A program made the translations under genes and the position numbers. Shown here one piece after another: positions 8,591 through 18,160 of a stretch of DNA of 64,000 nt (its first letter is position 1; the number at the start of each line of letters is the position of its first letter). A model generated the notes under the pieces. It searched no databases. It worked only from the letters and a program-made list of their open reading frames with translations, and was not told where the DNA came from. The DNA is from Phaeobacter gallaeciensis DSM 26640 (lineage in GTDB: Bacteria > Pseudomonadota > Alphaproteobacteria > Rhodobacterales > Rhodobacteraceae), in the NCBI RefSeq assembly GCF_000511385.1, contig NC_023137.1, positions 3,045,001 through 3,109,000 of the forward strand. Reading direction: 5' to 3'.

Positions 8591-9337
8591 ATGAAACTAT
8601 TTGTTGGTCTTGGAAATCCCGGTGCAAAATATGCAGGCAACCGGCACAATATAGGCTTCATGGCACTGGATCAGATCGCCAGCGACCATGGGTTCACCCC
8701 GTGGAAATCCAAGTTCCAGGCACAGATCAGCGAAGGCGTTCTTGGCCGCACCAAAGTGCTGCTGCTGAAACCGCAGACATTCATGAATCTGTCCGGCCAA
8801 TCCGTTGGCGAAGCAATGCGGTTTTACAAACTGACCCCTGCTGATGTGACCGTCCTTCACGACGAGTTAGACTTGGCACCGGGCAAAGCACGGGTCAAAC
8901 AAGGTGGCGGACATGCCGGTCACAACGGGTTGCGTTCGATCCATTCTCATATCGGCGCCGACTATGGCCGCGTCCGCTTAGGCATTGGCCACCCCGGTCA
9001 CAAGGACGCTGTCGCAGGCTATGTATTGCGTGACTTTGCCAAGGCTGATGAGGCCTGGCTTGACGACCTGATGCGCGGAATCTCCGATGGTGCCGCCCAG
9101 CTGGCCGCAGGTGATGGCGGAAAATTCATGAATGCCGTGGCGCTGCGCGTCGCCCCCCCGCGCAGCTCTGGTTCCGGCGCAGAAGGCAAAGGGAGCAAAG
9201 CTGTCACCAGTTCAAAAAAAGCGACACAGCCCGGCACCAAGAAGACGCCTCCCCTTGCCTCAGAGACATCCGCTGCAGAGAGCACTGATGAAAGCCCGCC
9301 GTCGGCTATTGAACGGCTTCTAAACAAGTTCAAGTAA
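8591..9337 (+). CDS. pth: Peptidyl-tRNA hydrolase with a long C-terminal tail
   Basis: A 248-residue protein starting MKLFVGLGNPGAKY. It has the tRNA-binding Asn and catalytic His in NRHNIGF near residue 20, FMNLSG near 67 and the HDELDL Asp near 95. The core ends near residue 190; the remaining 55-60 residues are Ser/Thr/Lys/Pro-rich and look disordered, finishing in a short helix-like IERLLNKFK. The core recycles peptidyl-tRNA released from stalled ribosomes. The tail makes it longer than the usual 190-200 residue enzyme. It follows rplY, from which a terminator separates it. Confidence 0.96.
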   Translation: MKLFVGLGNPGAKYAGNRHNIGFMALDQIASDHGFTPWKSKFQAQISEGVLGRTKVLLLKPQTFMNLSGQSVGEAMRFYKLTPADVTVLHDELDLAPGKARVKQGGGHAGHNGLRSIHSHIGADYGRVRLGIGHPGHKDAVAGYVLRDFAKADEAWLDDLMRGISDGAAQLAAGDGGKFMNAVALRVAPPRSSGSGAEGKGSKAVTSSKKATQPGTKKTPPLASETSAAESTDESPPSAIERLLNKFK

Positions 9338-9414
9338 CCAAAGTTTCCGTTGCGTCCTGTTTGCACGCGCGGGCTGCGGCTGACTAGGCTCAGCCGTGTC
9401 CGAGGAGGATTATT

Positions 9415-10578
9415 ATGCGTCGATATTTAAAGTTATTTTCTTATTTTCTCATTATCTTACTGATCTTCGCCGGGGCTCTTGCCTACTGGCAGCGCGAGCA
9501 ACTGAGCCGGTTGATGGCCGTTAACACGCTGTTTGACGAAGATCGCATTGTTTCCAATTTTTCAAATATGGAAGACGCCTTTCTATCCGCGCCACTTGAT
9601 CGCGGCGATGGCCGGGTGAGCGCGCTGCCTCCCGGGATAGAGATGACCCTGCCTCCCGGCGCGCAAGACTGGATCAGTCGCCGTAAAGTGACCTCCCTGC
9701 TGGTGTTAAAAGGCGGTCAGATCCGCCACGAGAGCTACTATCAGGGTACAGGGCCGGATGATTTGCGGATCTCTTGGTCGATGGCAAAAAGCTATCTCTC
9801 CGCACTCTTCGGCGTGCTGCTGCGAGAGGACAAGATCCGCTCTCTGGATGATTTGGTCATCGAGTATGCGCCAGAGCTGAAGGGGAGCGCTTATGAAACG
9901 GCCAGCATTCGCAATGTGCTGAATATGGCCAGCGGCGTGAAGTTCAACGAGGACTATCTGGACTACGATTCCGATATCAACCGGATGGGCCGTACTCTCG
10001 CGCTTGGTGGGACGTTGGATGATTTCGCCGCAGGCCTGACGGAAACAATCGGAGGACCGGGCGAAGCTTGGCAATATGTGTCCATCGACACCCATGTTCT
10101 GGGCATGGTTATTCGTGGTGCAACGGGACGCCCGGTCCCCGAGTTGCTGTCCGAGAAAATACTGCGGCATCTAGGGTTGGAACGCGCTGGCTACTACCTA
10201 ACGGACGGCGAAGGCGTCGCATTCGTTCTTGGCGGCATCAATCAAACCACACGCGACTACGGGCGCTTTGGCCAGATGATCGCCCAGAACGGCCGCTACA
10301 ACGGCAGACAGGTTGTGCCACAGGCCTGGATCGCTGCCTCGACCCGCTCATCCGCGCCGACCAAGGCAGGCCGGATCGGATATGGGTTTCAATGGTGGAT
10401 CCCGAAGAACGCAGTTCCGGGTGAATTTCTGGCCAGAGGCGTCTATGGGCAATATATCTACATCAACCAAGGCCGTGACGTGGTTGTTGTGGTCACCAGC
10501 GCTGATCGGGGATTTCGCAAACCCGGTGTTGCGGATGAAAACGTCAAAATGCTGCGCGCATTGGCAAAATCACTGTAG
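9415..10578 (+). CDS. Membrane-anchored serine hydrolase of the class C beta-lactamase family
   Basis: A 387-residue protein with one N-terminal membrane segment (about residues 7-25), so the catalytic domain faces the periplasm. SxxK is SMAK at 122-125, the second motif is YVS near 222, and the C-terminal strand reads VYGQYIYINQ. This composition is that of the EstB/PbpX-like beta-lactamase superfamily, which includes peptidases and esterases rather than drug-resistance enzymes. The start has a perfect AGGAGG. A small hairpin (CGGCTGA/TCAGCCG, 9377-9396) sits just before the ribosome site. The substrate is unknown. Confidence 0.85.
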   Translation: MRRYLKLFSYFLIILLIFAGALAYWQREQLSRLMAVNTLFDEDRIVSNFSNMEDAFLSAPLDRGDGRVSALPPGIEMTLPPGAQDWISRRKVTSLLVLKGGQIRHESYYQGTGPDDLRISWSMAKSYLSALFGVLLREDKIRSLDDLVIEYAPELKGSAYETASIRNVLNMASGVKFNEDYLDYDSDINRMGRTLALGGTLDDFAAGLTETIGGPGEAWQYVSIDTHVLGMVIRGATGRPVPELLSEKILRHLGLERAGYYLTDGEGVAFVLGGINQTTRDYGRFGQMIAQNGRYNGRQVVPQAWIAASTRSSAPTKAGRIGYGFQWWIPKNAVPGEFLARGVYGQYIYINQGRDVVVVVTSADRGFRKPGVADENVKMLRALAKSL

Positions 10579-10587
10579 GATAGACCC

Positions 10588-10971
10588 ATGGATCAGAACG
10601 ACAGCATAAATGTGTTCGGGGAAGCATTGGCCCCCTGTTCCACTACTCCCCTGACCGGGTTCTTCCGGGACGGCCATTGCAACACCTGCGCGCAGGACCA
10701 GGGCAGCCACACGGTCTGCGCAGTGATGACCGACGAATTCCTGGCTTATTCCAAATACGTCGGAAATGATCTGTCCACCCCACGGCCTGAATTCGGCTTT
10801 GCAGGGCTAAAAGCAGGCGATAGCTGGTGCCTCTGCGCCGGGCGCTTTTTGCAGGCCGCCGACGAGGGCTGCGCGCCGCAGGTCAATCTCGCGGCGACAC
10901 ACAAACGCGCGCTGGAGATCGTACCGCTCAACGTGCTGGAAAGCCATGCATTGCCGGGAGATGTGGCCTGA
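10588..10971 (+). CDS. DUF2237 family protein
   Basis: A 127-residue soluble protein that matches the DUF2237 family: an N-terminal NVFGEALAPCSTTPLTGF, the cysteine motif CNTCAQDQGSHTVCAVMT, FLAYSKYVGNDLSTP in the middle and WCLCAGRF near residue 77, with further Cys in the second half. The conserved cysteines suggest metal or redox chemistry, but the biochemical role of the family is not known to me. It lies nine bases after the serine hydrolase and may be cotranscribed with it. A bidirectional terminator follows. Confidence 0.85.
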   Translation: MDQNDSINVFGEALAPCSTTPLTGFFRDGHCNTCAQDQGSHTVCAVMTDEFLAYSKYVGNDLSTPRPEFGFAGLKAGDSWCLCAGRFLQAADEGCAPQVNLAATHKRALEIVPLNVLESHALPGDVA

Positions 10972-10997
10972 GGCCAAGACCCGTTACCAGAAATGAA

Positions 10998-11027
10998 AAA
11001 AGGCGCCCGCGATGCGAGGCGCCTTTT
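10998..11027. terminator. Bidirectional terminator between DUF2237 gene and trpB
   Basis: AAAAGGCGCC and GGCGCCTTTT are perfectly complementary arms of ten bases around a ten-base loop. Because the arms end in A and T runs, the hairpin carries a U-tract when read from either side and can end both converging transcripts. Confidence 0.88.
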
Positions 11028-11048
11028 GTTTTCTTCGCTCTGCCGGGA

Positions 11049-12302
11049 TCAGTCGCTGTCGCGACCTTCGGTATCCGACATATCGAAGCCAAGGTGACGC
11101 GCGACGGTAAAGATATCCTTGTCGCCACGACCGCACATGTTCATCACGATAATATGGTCCTTGGGCAGGTCAGGCGCGATCTTCATCACATGGGCCAGCG
11201 CGTGGCTCGGCTCAAGCGCCGGAATGATACCTTCCATAGCGCAAGACAGCTGGAACGCCTCCAGCGCTTCCTTGTCGGTGATGGACACATAGTCGGCGCG
11301 GCCGATGTCGTTCAACCAGGCATGCTCCGGGCCGATGCCGGGATAATCAAGCCCCGCAGAGATGGAGAATCCTTCCAGAATCTGACCATCCTCATCCTGC
11401 AACAGATAGGTCCGGTTGCCGTGCAGCACGCCGGGGCGCCCGCCAGTGAGCGAGGCACAATGCTGCATCTTCTCATCGACGCCTTTGCCACCGGCCTCAA
11501 CACCGATGATATTGACCGATTTGTCGTCAAGGAACGGATAGAACAGCCCCATCGCATTGGAGCCGCCACCGATCGCTGCGATTACAGTATCCGGCAGACG
11601 CCCCTCGCCCTCCTGCTCCGCCAGTTGCCAGCGAACCTCTTTGCCGATTACAGACTGGAAATCCCGCACCATGGCCGGGTAGGGGTGCGGCCCGGCCACT
11701 GTGCCGATGCAGTAGAAAGTGTCGTGCACATTAGTCACCCAATCGCGCAGAGCATCATTCATGGCATCCTTCAGCGTGCCACGGCCGGAGGTCACCGGAA
11801 TGACTTCGGCCCCCAGGAGGCGCATGCGGAAGACATTAGGGGCCTGGCGCTGCACATCATGCGCGCCCATATAGACCACGCATTTCAGCCCGAATTTGGC
11901 ACAGACAGTAGCTGTCGCCACGCCATGCTGGCCCGCGCCGGTTTCCGCGATGATCCGATCCTTGCCCATGCGGCGGGCCAGAAGGATCTGCCCAAGCACA
12001 TTGTTGATCTTATGCGCGCCGGTATGGTTCAGCTCATCCCGTTTCAAATAGATTTTGGCGCCGCCCAGATGCTCGGTCAACCGCTCGGCGAAGTAGAGCG
12101 GGCTGGGGCGACCGACATAGTTTTTCCAGAGATCATCCATCTCCGCCCAGAAACTGGGGTCGTCCTTGGCGCGATCATATTCCTCTTCCAGGCTGAGGAT
12201 CAGCGGCATCAAAGTCTCGCTGACGAACCGTCCACCAAAAATACCAAACCGTCCCTGTTCGTCGGGACCGTTCATGAAGCTGTTGAATAGATCTTCGGCC
12301 AT
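11049..12302 (-). CDS. trpB: Tryptophan synthase beta subunit
   Basis: A 417-residue PLP enzyme. The Schiff-base lysine is Lys98 in [10 protein letters not shown]; the phosphate-binding loop GGGSNAMG and [10 protein letters not shown] are intact. It condenses indole with serine to make tryptophan. It is the last gene of the leftward block, 137 bases after trpF, the usual trpFB order, while trpA is elsewhere. The ATG at 12302 begins the conserved MAEDLFNSF. The C-terminus has an extra acidic tail, [10 protein letters not shown]. Confidence 0.97.
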   Translation of the reverse strand: MAEDLFNSFMNGPDEQGRFGIFGGRFVSETLMPLILSLEEEYDRAKDDPSFWAEMDDLWKNYVGRPSPLYFAERLTEHLGGAKIYLKRDELNHTGAHKINNVLGQILLARRMGKDRIIAETGAGQHGVATATVCAKFGLKCVVYMGAHDVQRQAPNVFRMRLLGAEVIPVTSGRGTLKDAMNDALRDWVTNVHDTFYCIGTVAGPHPYPAMVRDFQSVIGKEVRWQLAEQEGEGRLPDTVIAAIGGGSNAMGLFYPFLDDKSVNIIGVEAGGKGVDEKMQHCASLTGGRPGVLHGNRTYLLQDEDGQILEGFSISAGLDYPGIGPEHAWLNDIGRADYVSITDKEALEAFQLSCAMEGIIPALEPSHALAHVMKIAPDLPKDHIIVMNMCGRGDKDIFTVARHLGFDMSDTEGRDSD

Positions 12303-12439
12303 GGTTCTTTCCTTATTCGCGGCGCTCGATATGAGTATAGCGCGGCCTGCTCCGGGTAAAGAGAGGTGCAGCGGATTCTAGGGTCTGATGCGCAATGTCG
12401 CGGCGCTGAGGTCAGGCGTGTAAGGCCGATATGTGCGCT

Positions 12440-13093
12440 TCAGCGGCGCGGCGCGCCAGCGGCTTCACAGAAGGCGCGAATGCGAGCCGGATCCTTCTCC
12501 CCGGGCGCACTCTCAGCACCAGACGCCACATCGACCTGACGCGCGCCAGTGACGCGGATCGCCTCTGCGACATTCTCGGGCGTCAGCCCGCCGGCCAGCA
12601 TCCAAGGGGCGCGCCAGTATTTCTTGCGTGCCAGAAGCCCCCAATCAAAGGTGACGCCATTTCCGCCCGGCAAGACAGCGCCCTTCGGCGCCTTGGCGTC
12701 CACCAGAATTTGATCGGCAACGGTCTCATAGCCCTCGATCCTTTGAATATCCTCGAGAGTGGACACCCCGAGCACCTTCATCACAGGCAAACCATAGCGC
12801 GCCTTCACCTCGGCCACGCGCTCCGGCGTTTCCTGCCCGTGCAGTTGGATCATGTCCAATGGAACCGCGCTGGTAATCTCGTCGAGTATGGCATCATCAG
12901 GGTTGACCACCAAAGCAACCTTACACAGCCCAACCGGTGCCTCGACGGCGAGCGCGGCCGCTCCCTGCGGGGTCACCGAGCGGGGGGACTTCGCGAAAAA
13001 GTTGAACCCAATATACGCCGCCCCCGCTTCCGCCGCAGCAACGATGTCCTGCGGCGTTTTCAACCCGCAGATCTTAACCCGAATGTCCATCAT
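12440..13093 (-). CDS. trpF: Phosphoribosylanthranilate isomerase
   Basis: A 217-residue TIM-barrel enzyme starting [12 protein letters not shown], the family signature containing the catalytic Cys. The catalytic Asp is in the [12 protein letters not shown] region, and the phosphate site [10 protein letters not shown] is near residue 175. It isomerises N-phosphoribosylanthranilate in tryptophan synthesis. The longer open frame that starts inside lapA lacks homology, so the ATG at 13093 (or the adjacent 13090) is chosen, leaving seven bases after the lapA stop. It belongs to the lapA-trpF-trpB transcription unit. Confidence 0.95.
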   Translation of the reverse strand: MMDIRVKICGLKTPQDIVAAAEAGAAYIGFNFFAKSPRSVTPQGAAALAVEAPVGLCKVALVVNPDDAILDEITSAVPLDMIQLHGQETPERVAEVKARYGLPVMKVLGVSTLEDIQRIEGYETVADQILVDAKAPKGAVLPGGNGVTFDWGLLARKKYWRAPWMLAGGLTPENVAEAIRVTGARQVDVASGAESAPGEKDPARIRAFCEAAGAPRR

Positions 13094-13100
13094 CAGAGCG

Positions 13101-13451
13101 TCAGCTTGCTTCGTCGAGTATGGCGAGGACCTCGTCCTTGCCCTCGTGCTTCTGCTTTTTGAGGCGATTGACCTCGCGCGAGAGCTTCTTCGCCTCACGG
13201 GCCTTCAGATCTGCCTCACGACGGTGTTTGTGTTCACGCAGCCATTCAATGATGAAACCGATGATCAGGCCAATAGCGATGCCACCCAAAACAACCACAA
13301 ACAGGGGCAGTTCAATGCGGAAATTATAGCCCAAGAACTCGGCAAAGGCTGTCGGCATCAGCTTGAGCTCAACCAGACCCCGATTTGCCAGAGAAACAGA
13401 GATGAGGGCGATGGCAATCACCCCAAGGTAGGCATAGCGAATATAGCGCAT
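13101..13451 (-). CDS. lapA: LapA-family (DUF1049) inner-membrane protein
   Basis: A 116-residue protein with two hydrophobic segments (about 5-22 and 45-68) and a charged cytoplasmic C-terminus rich in Lys/Arg/Glu predicted to form a coiled coil. This is the architecture of LapA (DUF1049), which with LapB modulates LpxC turnover and LPS supply in Enterobacteria. No lapB-like TPR gene is next to it here. Its ATG overlaps the ihfB stop (ATGA), so the two are translationally coupled, an arrangement common in Alphaproteobacteria. Confidence 0.85.
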   Translation of the reverse strand: MRYIRYAYLGVIAIALISVSLANRGLVELKLMPTAFAEFLGYNFRIELPLFVVVLGGIAIGLIIGFIIEWLREHKHRREADLKAREAKKLSREVNRLKKQKHEGKDEVLAILDEAS

Positions 13452-13735
13452 CAGGCTTTTCCGTTCAGGCGGTCCCTCAAGAGTTTACCTGTCTTGAAGA
13501 ACGGCACGTGTTTTTCCTCAACATGGACCGTTTCACCCGTGCGGGGATTGCGACCAACCCGCGCATCCCGCTGTTTCACTGAGAAGGCGCCAAAGCCCCG
13601 CAGCTCCACACGGTCGCCGCGCGCCATTGCGTCGGTCACCTCTTCGAACACCGTATTCACGATCCGCTCCACATCACGCTGATACAGGTGCGGGTTTTCG
13701 TCTGCAATCTTCTGAATCAATTCCGAGCGGATCAT
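13451..13735 (-). CDS. ihfB: Integration host factor subunit beta
   Basis: A 94-residue HU/IHF-fold protein, the exact length of IHF-beta. It starts [11 protein letters not shown]; the DNA-intercalating Pro lies in the arm reading GRNPRTGE, and HVPFFKTGK matches IHF-beta. The frame runs 67 codons further upstream, but the start at 13735 fits all family members and has GGGAGGG close before it. IHF bends DNA at promoters and recombination sites. It is coupled to lapA by an overlapping stop/start. Confidence 0.95.
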   Translation of the reverse strand: MIRSELIQKIADENPHLYQRDVERIVNTVFEEVTDAMARGDRVELRGFGAFSVKQRDARVGRNPRTGETVHVEEKHVPFFKTGKLLRDRLNGKA

Positions 13736-14068
13736 TTCTCGGCCCTCCCAAGCCAAGCTAGGCACAGTTTCTATCCCACGACTATAGGTACAAAACCTCA
13801 AACCGGGAACAGTGGATGCAGGCCTGCCCCGCAAATAAGTCAGCGTTTGCCTATCATTAGGCGAGTTCTGGCGGCTTCTGCCTACAAAGCAGAGATGGGC
13901 CCCCCTCAATTCCGCTGCAAGAGTTCGCAATTGCACTTGTGATTCGCAGCAATTTTTCGCCCGCGCTCTCTCCCAGGCTAGGGCAGAGCAGCCTGCGACA
14001 AAAAGAAACGGCCCAACCCCAAGGGGCAGGACCGTTCTAAAGTCTTCAGCCTAGGCTGGCTGCTGAAA
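13736..14068. other. Intergenic region between ihfB and rpsA
   Basis: A 333-base stretch. It contains the rpsA terminator (14000-14036) and must hold the ihfB promoter. I could not place a convincing -35/-10 pair: TATAGT occurs near 13785-13790 on the minus strand but lacks a correctly spaced -35. No further gene is supported. Confidence 0.5.
14000..14036 (-). terminator. Rho-independent terminator after rpsA
   Basis: On the minus strand AACGG...CCGTT enclose an inner CCCC-TT-GGGG stem, and TTCTTTTTG follows. It lies about 32 bases after the S1 stop. Confidence 0.8.
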
Positions 14069-15748
14069 TCAGTCGCCTGTTTTCAGTGCGGCACCCAGAA
14101 TGTCGCCCAAGGACGCGCCGGAATCGGAGGAGCCATACTGTTCGACGGCTTCTTTCTCTTCCGCGATTTCGCGTGCTTTGATCGACAGACCCAGACGGCG
14201 AGTCTTGCTGTCCACGTTGGTCACGCGCACGTCAACCTTGTCGCCGACCGAGAAACGCTCAGGGCGCTGTTCGGCACGATCACGGGAGAGATCGGAGCGG
14301 CGGATGAAGGACTTCATGCCTTCGTATTCCACTTCGATGCCGCCTTCTTCGATGGCAGTGACGTTCACGGTTACAATGGAACCGCGCTTCACGCCGCCAA
14401 CGGCTTCAGCGAACTTGTCGCCGCCCAGGGCTTTGATCGACAGGGAGATACGCTCTTTCTCGACATCCACTTCGGAGACAACGGCCGAAACCATGTCGCC
14501 TTTGCGGTAGTTCTGGATCGCATCTTCGCCGCGCTCGTCCCAGGAGAGGTCGGACAGGTGAACCATGCCGTCGATGTCGCCGTCGAGGCCAATGAACAGA
14601 CCGAATTCGGTGATATTCTTGACTTCGCCTTCGACCTGAGTGCCCTCGGGGTGTGTTTCTGCAAACACTTCCCACGGGTTGCGCATGGTCTGCTTGAGGC
14701 CCAGGGACACGCGGCGCTTGGCACCGTCGATTTCCAGAACCATGACGTCGACTTCCTGGGAAGTGGAGACGATTTTGCCCGGGTGGACGTTTTTCTTGGT
14801 CCAGGACATCTCGGAGACGTGGACCAGACCTTCGACGCCCGGCTCCAGCTCAACAAATGCACCGTAATCGGTGATGTTGGTGACGCGACCCTTGTGCACG
14901 GAGGACAGCGGGTATTTGGCGCCAACCAGATCCCACGGATCTTCCTGCAGCTGCTTCATGCCGAGGGAGATACGGTGTGTCTCTTTGTTGATCTTGATGA
15001 CCTGAACCTTGACGGTTTCGCCGATCGACAGGATCTCGGAGGGGTGGTTCACACGGCGCCATGCCATGTCGGTGACGTGCAGCAGGCCGTCAACGCCGCC
15101 CAGGTCAACAAACGCACCGTATTCGGTGATGTTCTTGACCACACCGTCCACTGCCTGACCTTCGGACAGGTTGCCGATGACTTCGGCACGCTGTTCGGCG
15201 CGGGACTCTTCGAGGATTGCACGACGGGACACGACGATGTTGCCACGACGACGGTCCATCTTCAGGATCTGGAATGGCTGCTTCAGACCCATCAGCGGGC
15301 CAGCGTCGCGCACGGGGCGAACGTCAACCTGCGAACCGGGCAGGAATGCAACTGCGCCGCCCAGGTCGACAGTGAAGCCGCCTTTGACGCGACCGAAGAT
15401 GGCACCTTCGACGCGCTGGTCGTCTGCATATGCTTTTTCCAGGCGATCCCATGCTTCTTCGCGGCGCGCCATCTCACGGGAGATAACAGCTTCGCCACGG
15501 GCGTTCTCAGCAGCGCGCAGGTAGACTTCTACTTCGTCGCCAACAGAGATTTCGGGAGCTTCGCCAGGGTTTGCGAATTCTTTAAGCTCAACGCGGCCTT
15601 CCATTTTGTAGCCGACGTCGATGATGGCCTGGCCCGCTTCGATCGCGATGACCTTGCCTTTAACAACGGAACCCTCTTCGGGGGTGTCCATTTCGAAGCT
15701 TTCGTTCAGGAGGGCTTCGAATTCCTCCATCGATGTGTCTTGAGCCAT
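14069..15748 (-). CDS. rpsA: 30S ribosomal protein S1
   Basis: A 559-residue protein built from six S1 (OB-fold) repeats, the full six-domain form of Proteobacteria. Repeated blocks of the type ITEYGAFVDLGG-VDGLLHVTDMAW recur around residues 205, 290, 377 and 465; the first two domains, which bind the ribosome, are divergent as expected. S1 brings structured or weak-SD mRNAs to the 30S subunit. The start has AAGGA about ten bases upstream. It follows cmk, as in most Proteobacteria, but an apparent terminator lies between them. Confidence 0.98.
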   Translation of the reverse strand: MAQDTSMEEFEALLNESFEMDTPEEGSVVKGKVIAIEAGQAIIDVGYKMEGRVELKEFANPGEAPEISVGDEVEVYLRAAENARGEAVISREMARREEAWDRLEKAYADDQRVEGAIFGRVKGGFTVDLGGAVAFLPGSQVDVRPVRDAGPLMGLKQPFQILKMDRRRGNIVVSRRAILEESRAEQRAEVIGNLSEGQAVDGVVKNITEYGAFVDLGGVDGLLHVTDMAWRRVNHPSEILSIGETVKVQVIKINKETHRISLGMKQLQEDPWDLVGAKYPLSSVHKGRVTNITDYGAFVELEPGVEGLVHVSEMSWTKKNVHPGKIVSTSQEVDVMVLEIDGAKRRVSLGLKQTMRNPWEVFAETHPEGTQVEGEVKNITEFGLFIGLDGDIDGMVHLSDLSWDERGEDAIQNYRKGDMVSAVVSEVDVEKERISLSIKALGGDKFAEAVGGVKRGSIVTVNVTAIEEGGIEVEYEGMKSFIRRSDLSRDRAEQRPERFSVGDKVDVRVTNVDSKTRRLGLSIKAREIAEEKEAVEQYGSSDSGASLGDILGAALKTGD

Positions 15749-16075
15749 GTGGTCTCAGGTTTCCTTTACAAATCGGTTTTATCTGGCCGGGCGGTTGTCT
15801 CCGCCGGTCTTGAAGATTGGTCCTTATGAGGCGCAGCACAGGCCGGTCTGATCAGACAAACACAAAGGGCCGAGGTATGCCCCGACCCTGCTCAGAATGC
15901 CGTCCGTGCGTTAACCGCCTCTATAGTGACAGCGCGCTTACTATGCGGATTCCCGCTCCGGCGCAAGGGAAACCGTCATCACGGCACCAAGGAGCGGCGA
16001 ACAGTCACACGGTCACAGCAGGTCCAAACGGCCCGCAATCACAGGCCGTGGAACCGTTACCGCGACCGGATCAGG
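15749..16075. other. Leader region of rpsA
   Basis: A 327-base gap between cmk and rpsA. It contains a hairpin with U-tract (15856-15888) and the long rpsA 5' leader. I see TATAG-like sequence near 15922-15928 on the minus strand but no matching -35, and no protein-coding gene is supported. S1 usually autoregulates through its own leader, so the length may be functional. Confidence 0.5.
15856..15888 (-). terminator. Terminator or attenuator between cmk and rpsA
   Basis: On the minus strand GGGTCGGGG and CCTCGGCCC pair over nine positions (two G-T pairs) with a CATA loop, followed by TTTGTGTTTGT. It lies about 108 bases before the rpsA start and would cut aroA-cmk readthrough. Confidence 0.6.
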
Positions 16076-16681
16076 CTAGCGCCGTGCATCAATCGCCGCG
16101 ATAGCCATCGCCACAGCCTCATCAATCGTGAGGGCACTGGTATCAATCAGCACCGCATCGCTGGCGGGCTTCAACGGTGATTCCGACCGGTTGGTGTCGC
16201 GTGCGTCCCGCGCCTTAACATCTTCCAGAACCTCGGCGTAGCTGGTGGGATTGCCCGCAGCCATCAATTCCTGCAAGCGGCGCTGCGCACGGACTTCGGC
16301 GCTGGCTGTCACGAAAAGCTTGGCCTGCGCGCGCGGGCAGATCACCGTACCGATGTCCCGCCCGTCCAGAACCGCCCCGCCTGCACGGCGGGCAAAAGCG
16401 CGCTGGAAATCGACCAAGGCCGCGCGCACCTCAGCGATCACTGCCACTTTGGATGCAGCCTGCGCCACCTGAGCTGTGCGCAGTTCTGGCCGTTCCAGAT
16501 CATCCGGCAGCAGTGCAAGGGCGGCGTCAATCGGCTTATCCCCGGCAAGCATCCGCGCGCCAACCGCTCGGTAGAGCAAGCCCGTGTCCAGATGGCCAAA
16601 CCCGAAATGGGCCGCAACCGCCCGGGAAATCGTGCCCTTGCCAGCAGCAGCCGGGCCATCAACTGCAACAGTAAAGCTCAT
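16076..16681 (-). CDS. cmk: Cytidylate (CMP/dCMP) kinase
   Basis: A 201-residue NMP kinase. P-loop [11 protein letters not shown] at residues 7-17, [11 protein letters not shown] for CMP binding, and the [11 protein letters not shown] segment near 105. It phosphorylates CMP and dCMP to the diphosphates. It is slightly shorter than the E. coli enzyme (about 225 residues). Its ATG overlaps the aroA stop (ATGA) and is translationally coupled; the aroA-cmk-rpsA order is widely conserved. Confidence 0.96.
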   Translation of the reverse strand: MSFTVAVDGPAAAGKGTISRAVAAHFGFGHLDTGLLYRAVGARMLAGDKPIDAALALLPDDLERPELRTAQVAQAASKVAVIAEVRAALVDFQRAFARRAGGAVLDGRDIGTVICPRAQAKLFVTASAEVRAQRRLQELMAAGNPTSYAEVLEDVKARDARDTNRSESPLKPASDAVLIDTSALTIDEAVAMAIAAIDARR

Positions 16682-18027
16682 GCCGTTGTCTCTAGCCGCG
16701 CCCCCAGCGCGGTCATCAGCGGGGTGAAGATCGGAAACGAGGTGGCAATCGGCGTGCCATCATCAACAGTCACGGGTTTCTGAGCCCCCATGCCCATCAC
16801 CATGAAGGACATCGCAATCCGATGGTCAAGGAAGCTCTCGCAGGTGCCTCCGCCGGGCACACCTTCCGGTCCCAGACCGGTAACCGCCCACCAATCCTCG
16901 CCCTCTTCAACCATCACGCCATTTGCGCGAAGACCGCGCGCCATAGCGTCGATCCGGTCGCTTTCCTTTACCCGGAGCTCCTTTACGCCGGTCATCATGG
17001 TCTTGCCCGTCGCAAAGGACGCCACAACCGATAGCACCGGATATTCATCAATCATCGAGGCTGCGCGCTCCGGCGGAACATCGATCCCCTTCATGTCGGG
17101 CGAGTATCGCGCGCGCAGATCCGCGACCGGCTCACCGCCCTCTTCGCGCATATTTTCAAAGGTCAGATCCGCGCCCATATCCTGTAAAGTATAGAACAAG
17201 CCCGCCCGCGTCGGGTTGAGGCCGATACCAGGTACCAGCACATTAGACCCCGGCGTAATCAGTGCTGCGCAGACCGGGAAGGCCGCGCTGGAGGGGTCAC
17301 GTGGAACTGCAATGACCTGCGGTTTCAGCTCAGGCTGCCCCGTTAGTGTGATGACCCGGCCTTCATCCGTGTCCTCGACAGTGATCTCGGCGCCAAACCC
17401 CGCGAGCATCCGCTCAGAGTGATCTCGGGTGGCCTCTTTTTCGATCACGACTGTCTGCCCCGGAGCATTCAGCCCGGCCAGAAGGACCGCGGATTTCACC
17501 TGCGCAGAGGGCACCGGAACCGTATAGCGCACCGGTGTCGGCTCCGCAGCACCAACAATTGTCATGGGCAGACGCCCACCGGAGCGACCAACAGATTGGG
17601 TCCCAAACAAGGCGAGCGGATCGGTCACCCGCGCCATTGGTCGTTTGTTGAGGCTGGCATCCCCGGTGAAGGTGACCGTAATGGGGGACGTCGCCATAAC
17701 CCCCATGATCAGACGCACACCGGTGCCAGAGTTGCCGCAGTCGATCACCTGGTCCGGTTCCGCCAGCCCACCGACACCGACGCCATGCACAGACCAATTG
17801 CCGCCACCATGGTTGATGACCTCCGCCCCCATGGCCTGCATTGCCTTGGCCGTATCCAATACGTCTTCGCCCTCGAGCAGGCCTGAAATCTTGGTCTCTC
17901 CCACGGCCAGTGCGCCCAGGATCAGCGAGCGGTGCGAGATTGATTTGTCGCCCGGAACCTCGGCAATGCCGGTCAGCGGATCCGCGCGGTGCGAGGTCAT
18001 CGGGATGGGCGTACCGTGTCCGGACAT
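16678..18027 (-). CDS. aroA: 3-phosphoshikimate 1-carboxyvinyltransferase (EPSP synthase)
   Basis: A 449-residue two-domain enzyme. The N-terminal substrate motif [10 protein letters not shown] is near residue 24, the PEP-binding loop reads [10 protein letters not shown] near 97, and RVKESDR lies near 360. It transfers enolpyruvate from PEP to shikimate 3-phosphate. The loop after the NSGT motif and the length resemble class II-type alphaproteobacterial enzymes, but classification by alignment was not possible here. It starts the aroA-cmk unit; the 133 bases upstream of it hold no other gene. Confidence 0.97.
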   Translation of the reverse strand: MSGHGTPIPMTSHRADPLTGIAEVPGDKSISHRSLILGALAVGETKISGLLEGEDVLDTAKAMQAMGAEVINHGGGNWSVHGVGVGGLAEPDQVIDCGNSGTGVRLIMGVMATSPITVTFTGDASLNKRPMARVTDPLALFGTQSVGRSGGRLPMTIVGAAEPTPVRYTVPVPSAQVKSAVLLAGLNAPGQTVVIEKEATRDHSERMLAGFGAEITVEDTDEGRVITLTGQPELKPQVIAVPRDPSSAAFPVCAALITPGSNVLVPGIGLNPTRAGLFYTLQDMGADLTFENMREEGGEPVADLRARYSPDMKGIDVPPERAASMIDEYPVLSVVASFATGKTMMTGVKELRVKESDRIDAMARGLRANGVMVEEGEDWWAVTGLGPEGVPGGGTCESFLDHRIAMSFMVMGMGAQKPVTVDDGTPIATSFPIFTPLMTALGARLETTA

Positions 18028-18160
18028 GAGGAGCCTTTCGAAATGCTAGCGTTCACAATTGGACTACCCAATCGCTTGGTGTCGGTCCAGCGCGTTTTCC
18101 CATTGCCGTCGCCCCTCGCAAGATATTGCGCCATACACAGAGCAGGGTCAGGTCGCAGGA

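Noticed and set aside
10827-12290. 487-codon open frame on the plus strand opposite trpB
   Set aside because: Overlaps the DUF2237 gene in another frame and runs antisense to trpB through a bidirectional terminator, so it cannot be a real gene.
14558-15829. 423-codon open frame on the plus strand opposite rpsA
   Set aside because: It lies wholly antisense to the certain S1 gene and arises from codon bias in GC-rich DNA; its sequence has no family character.
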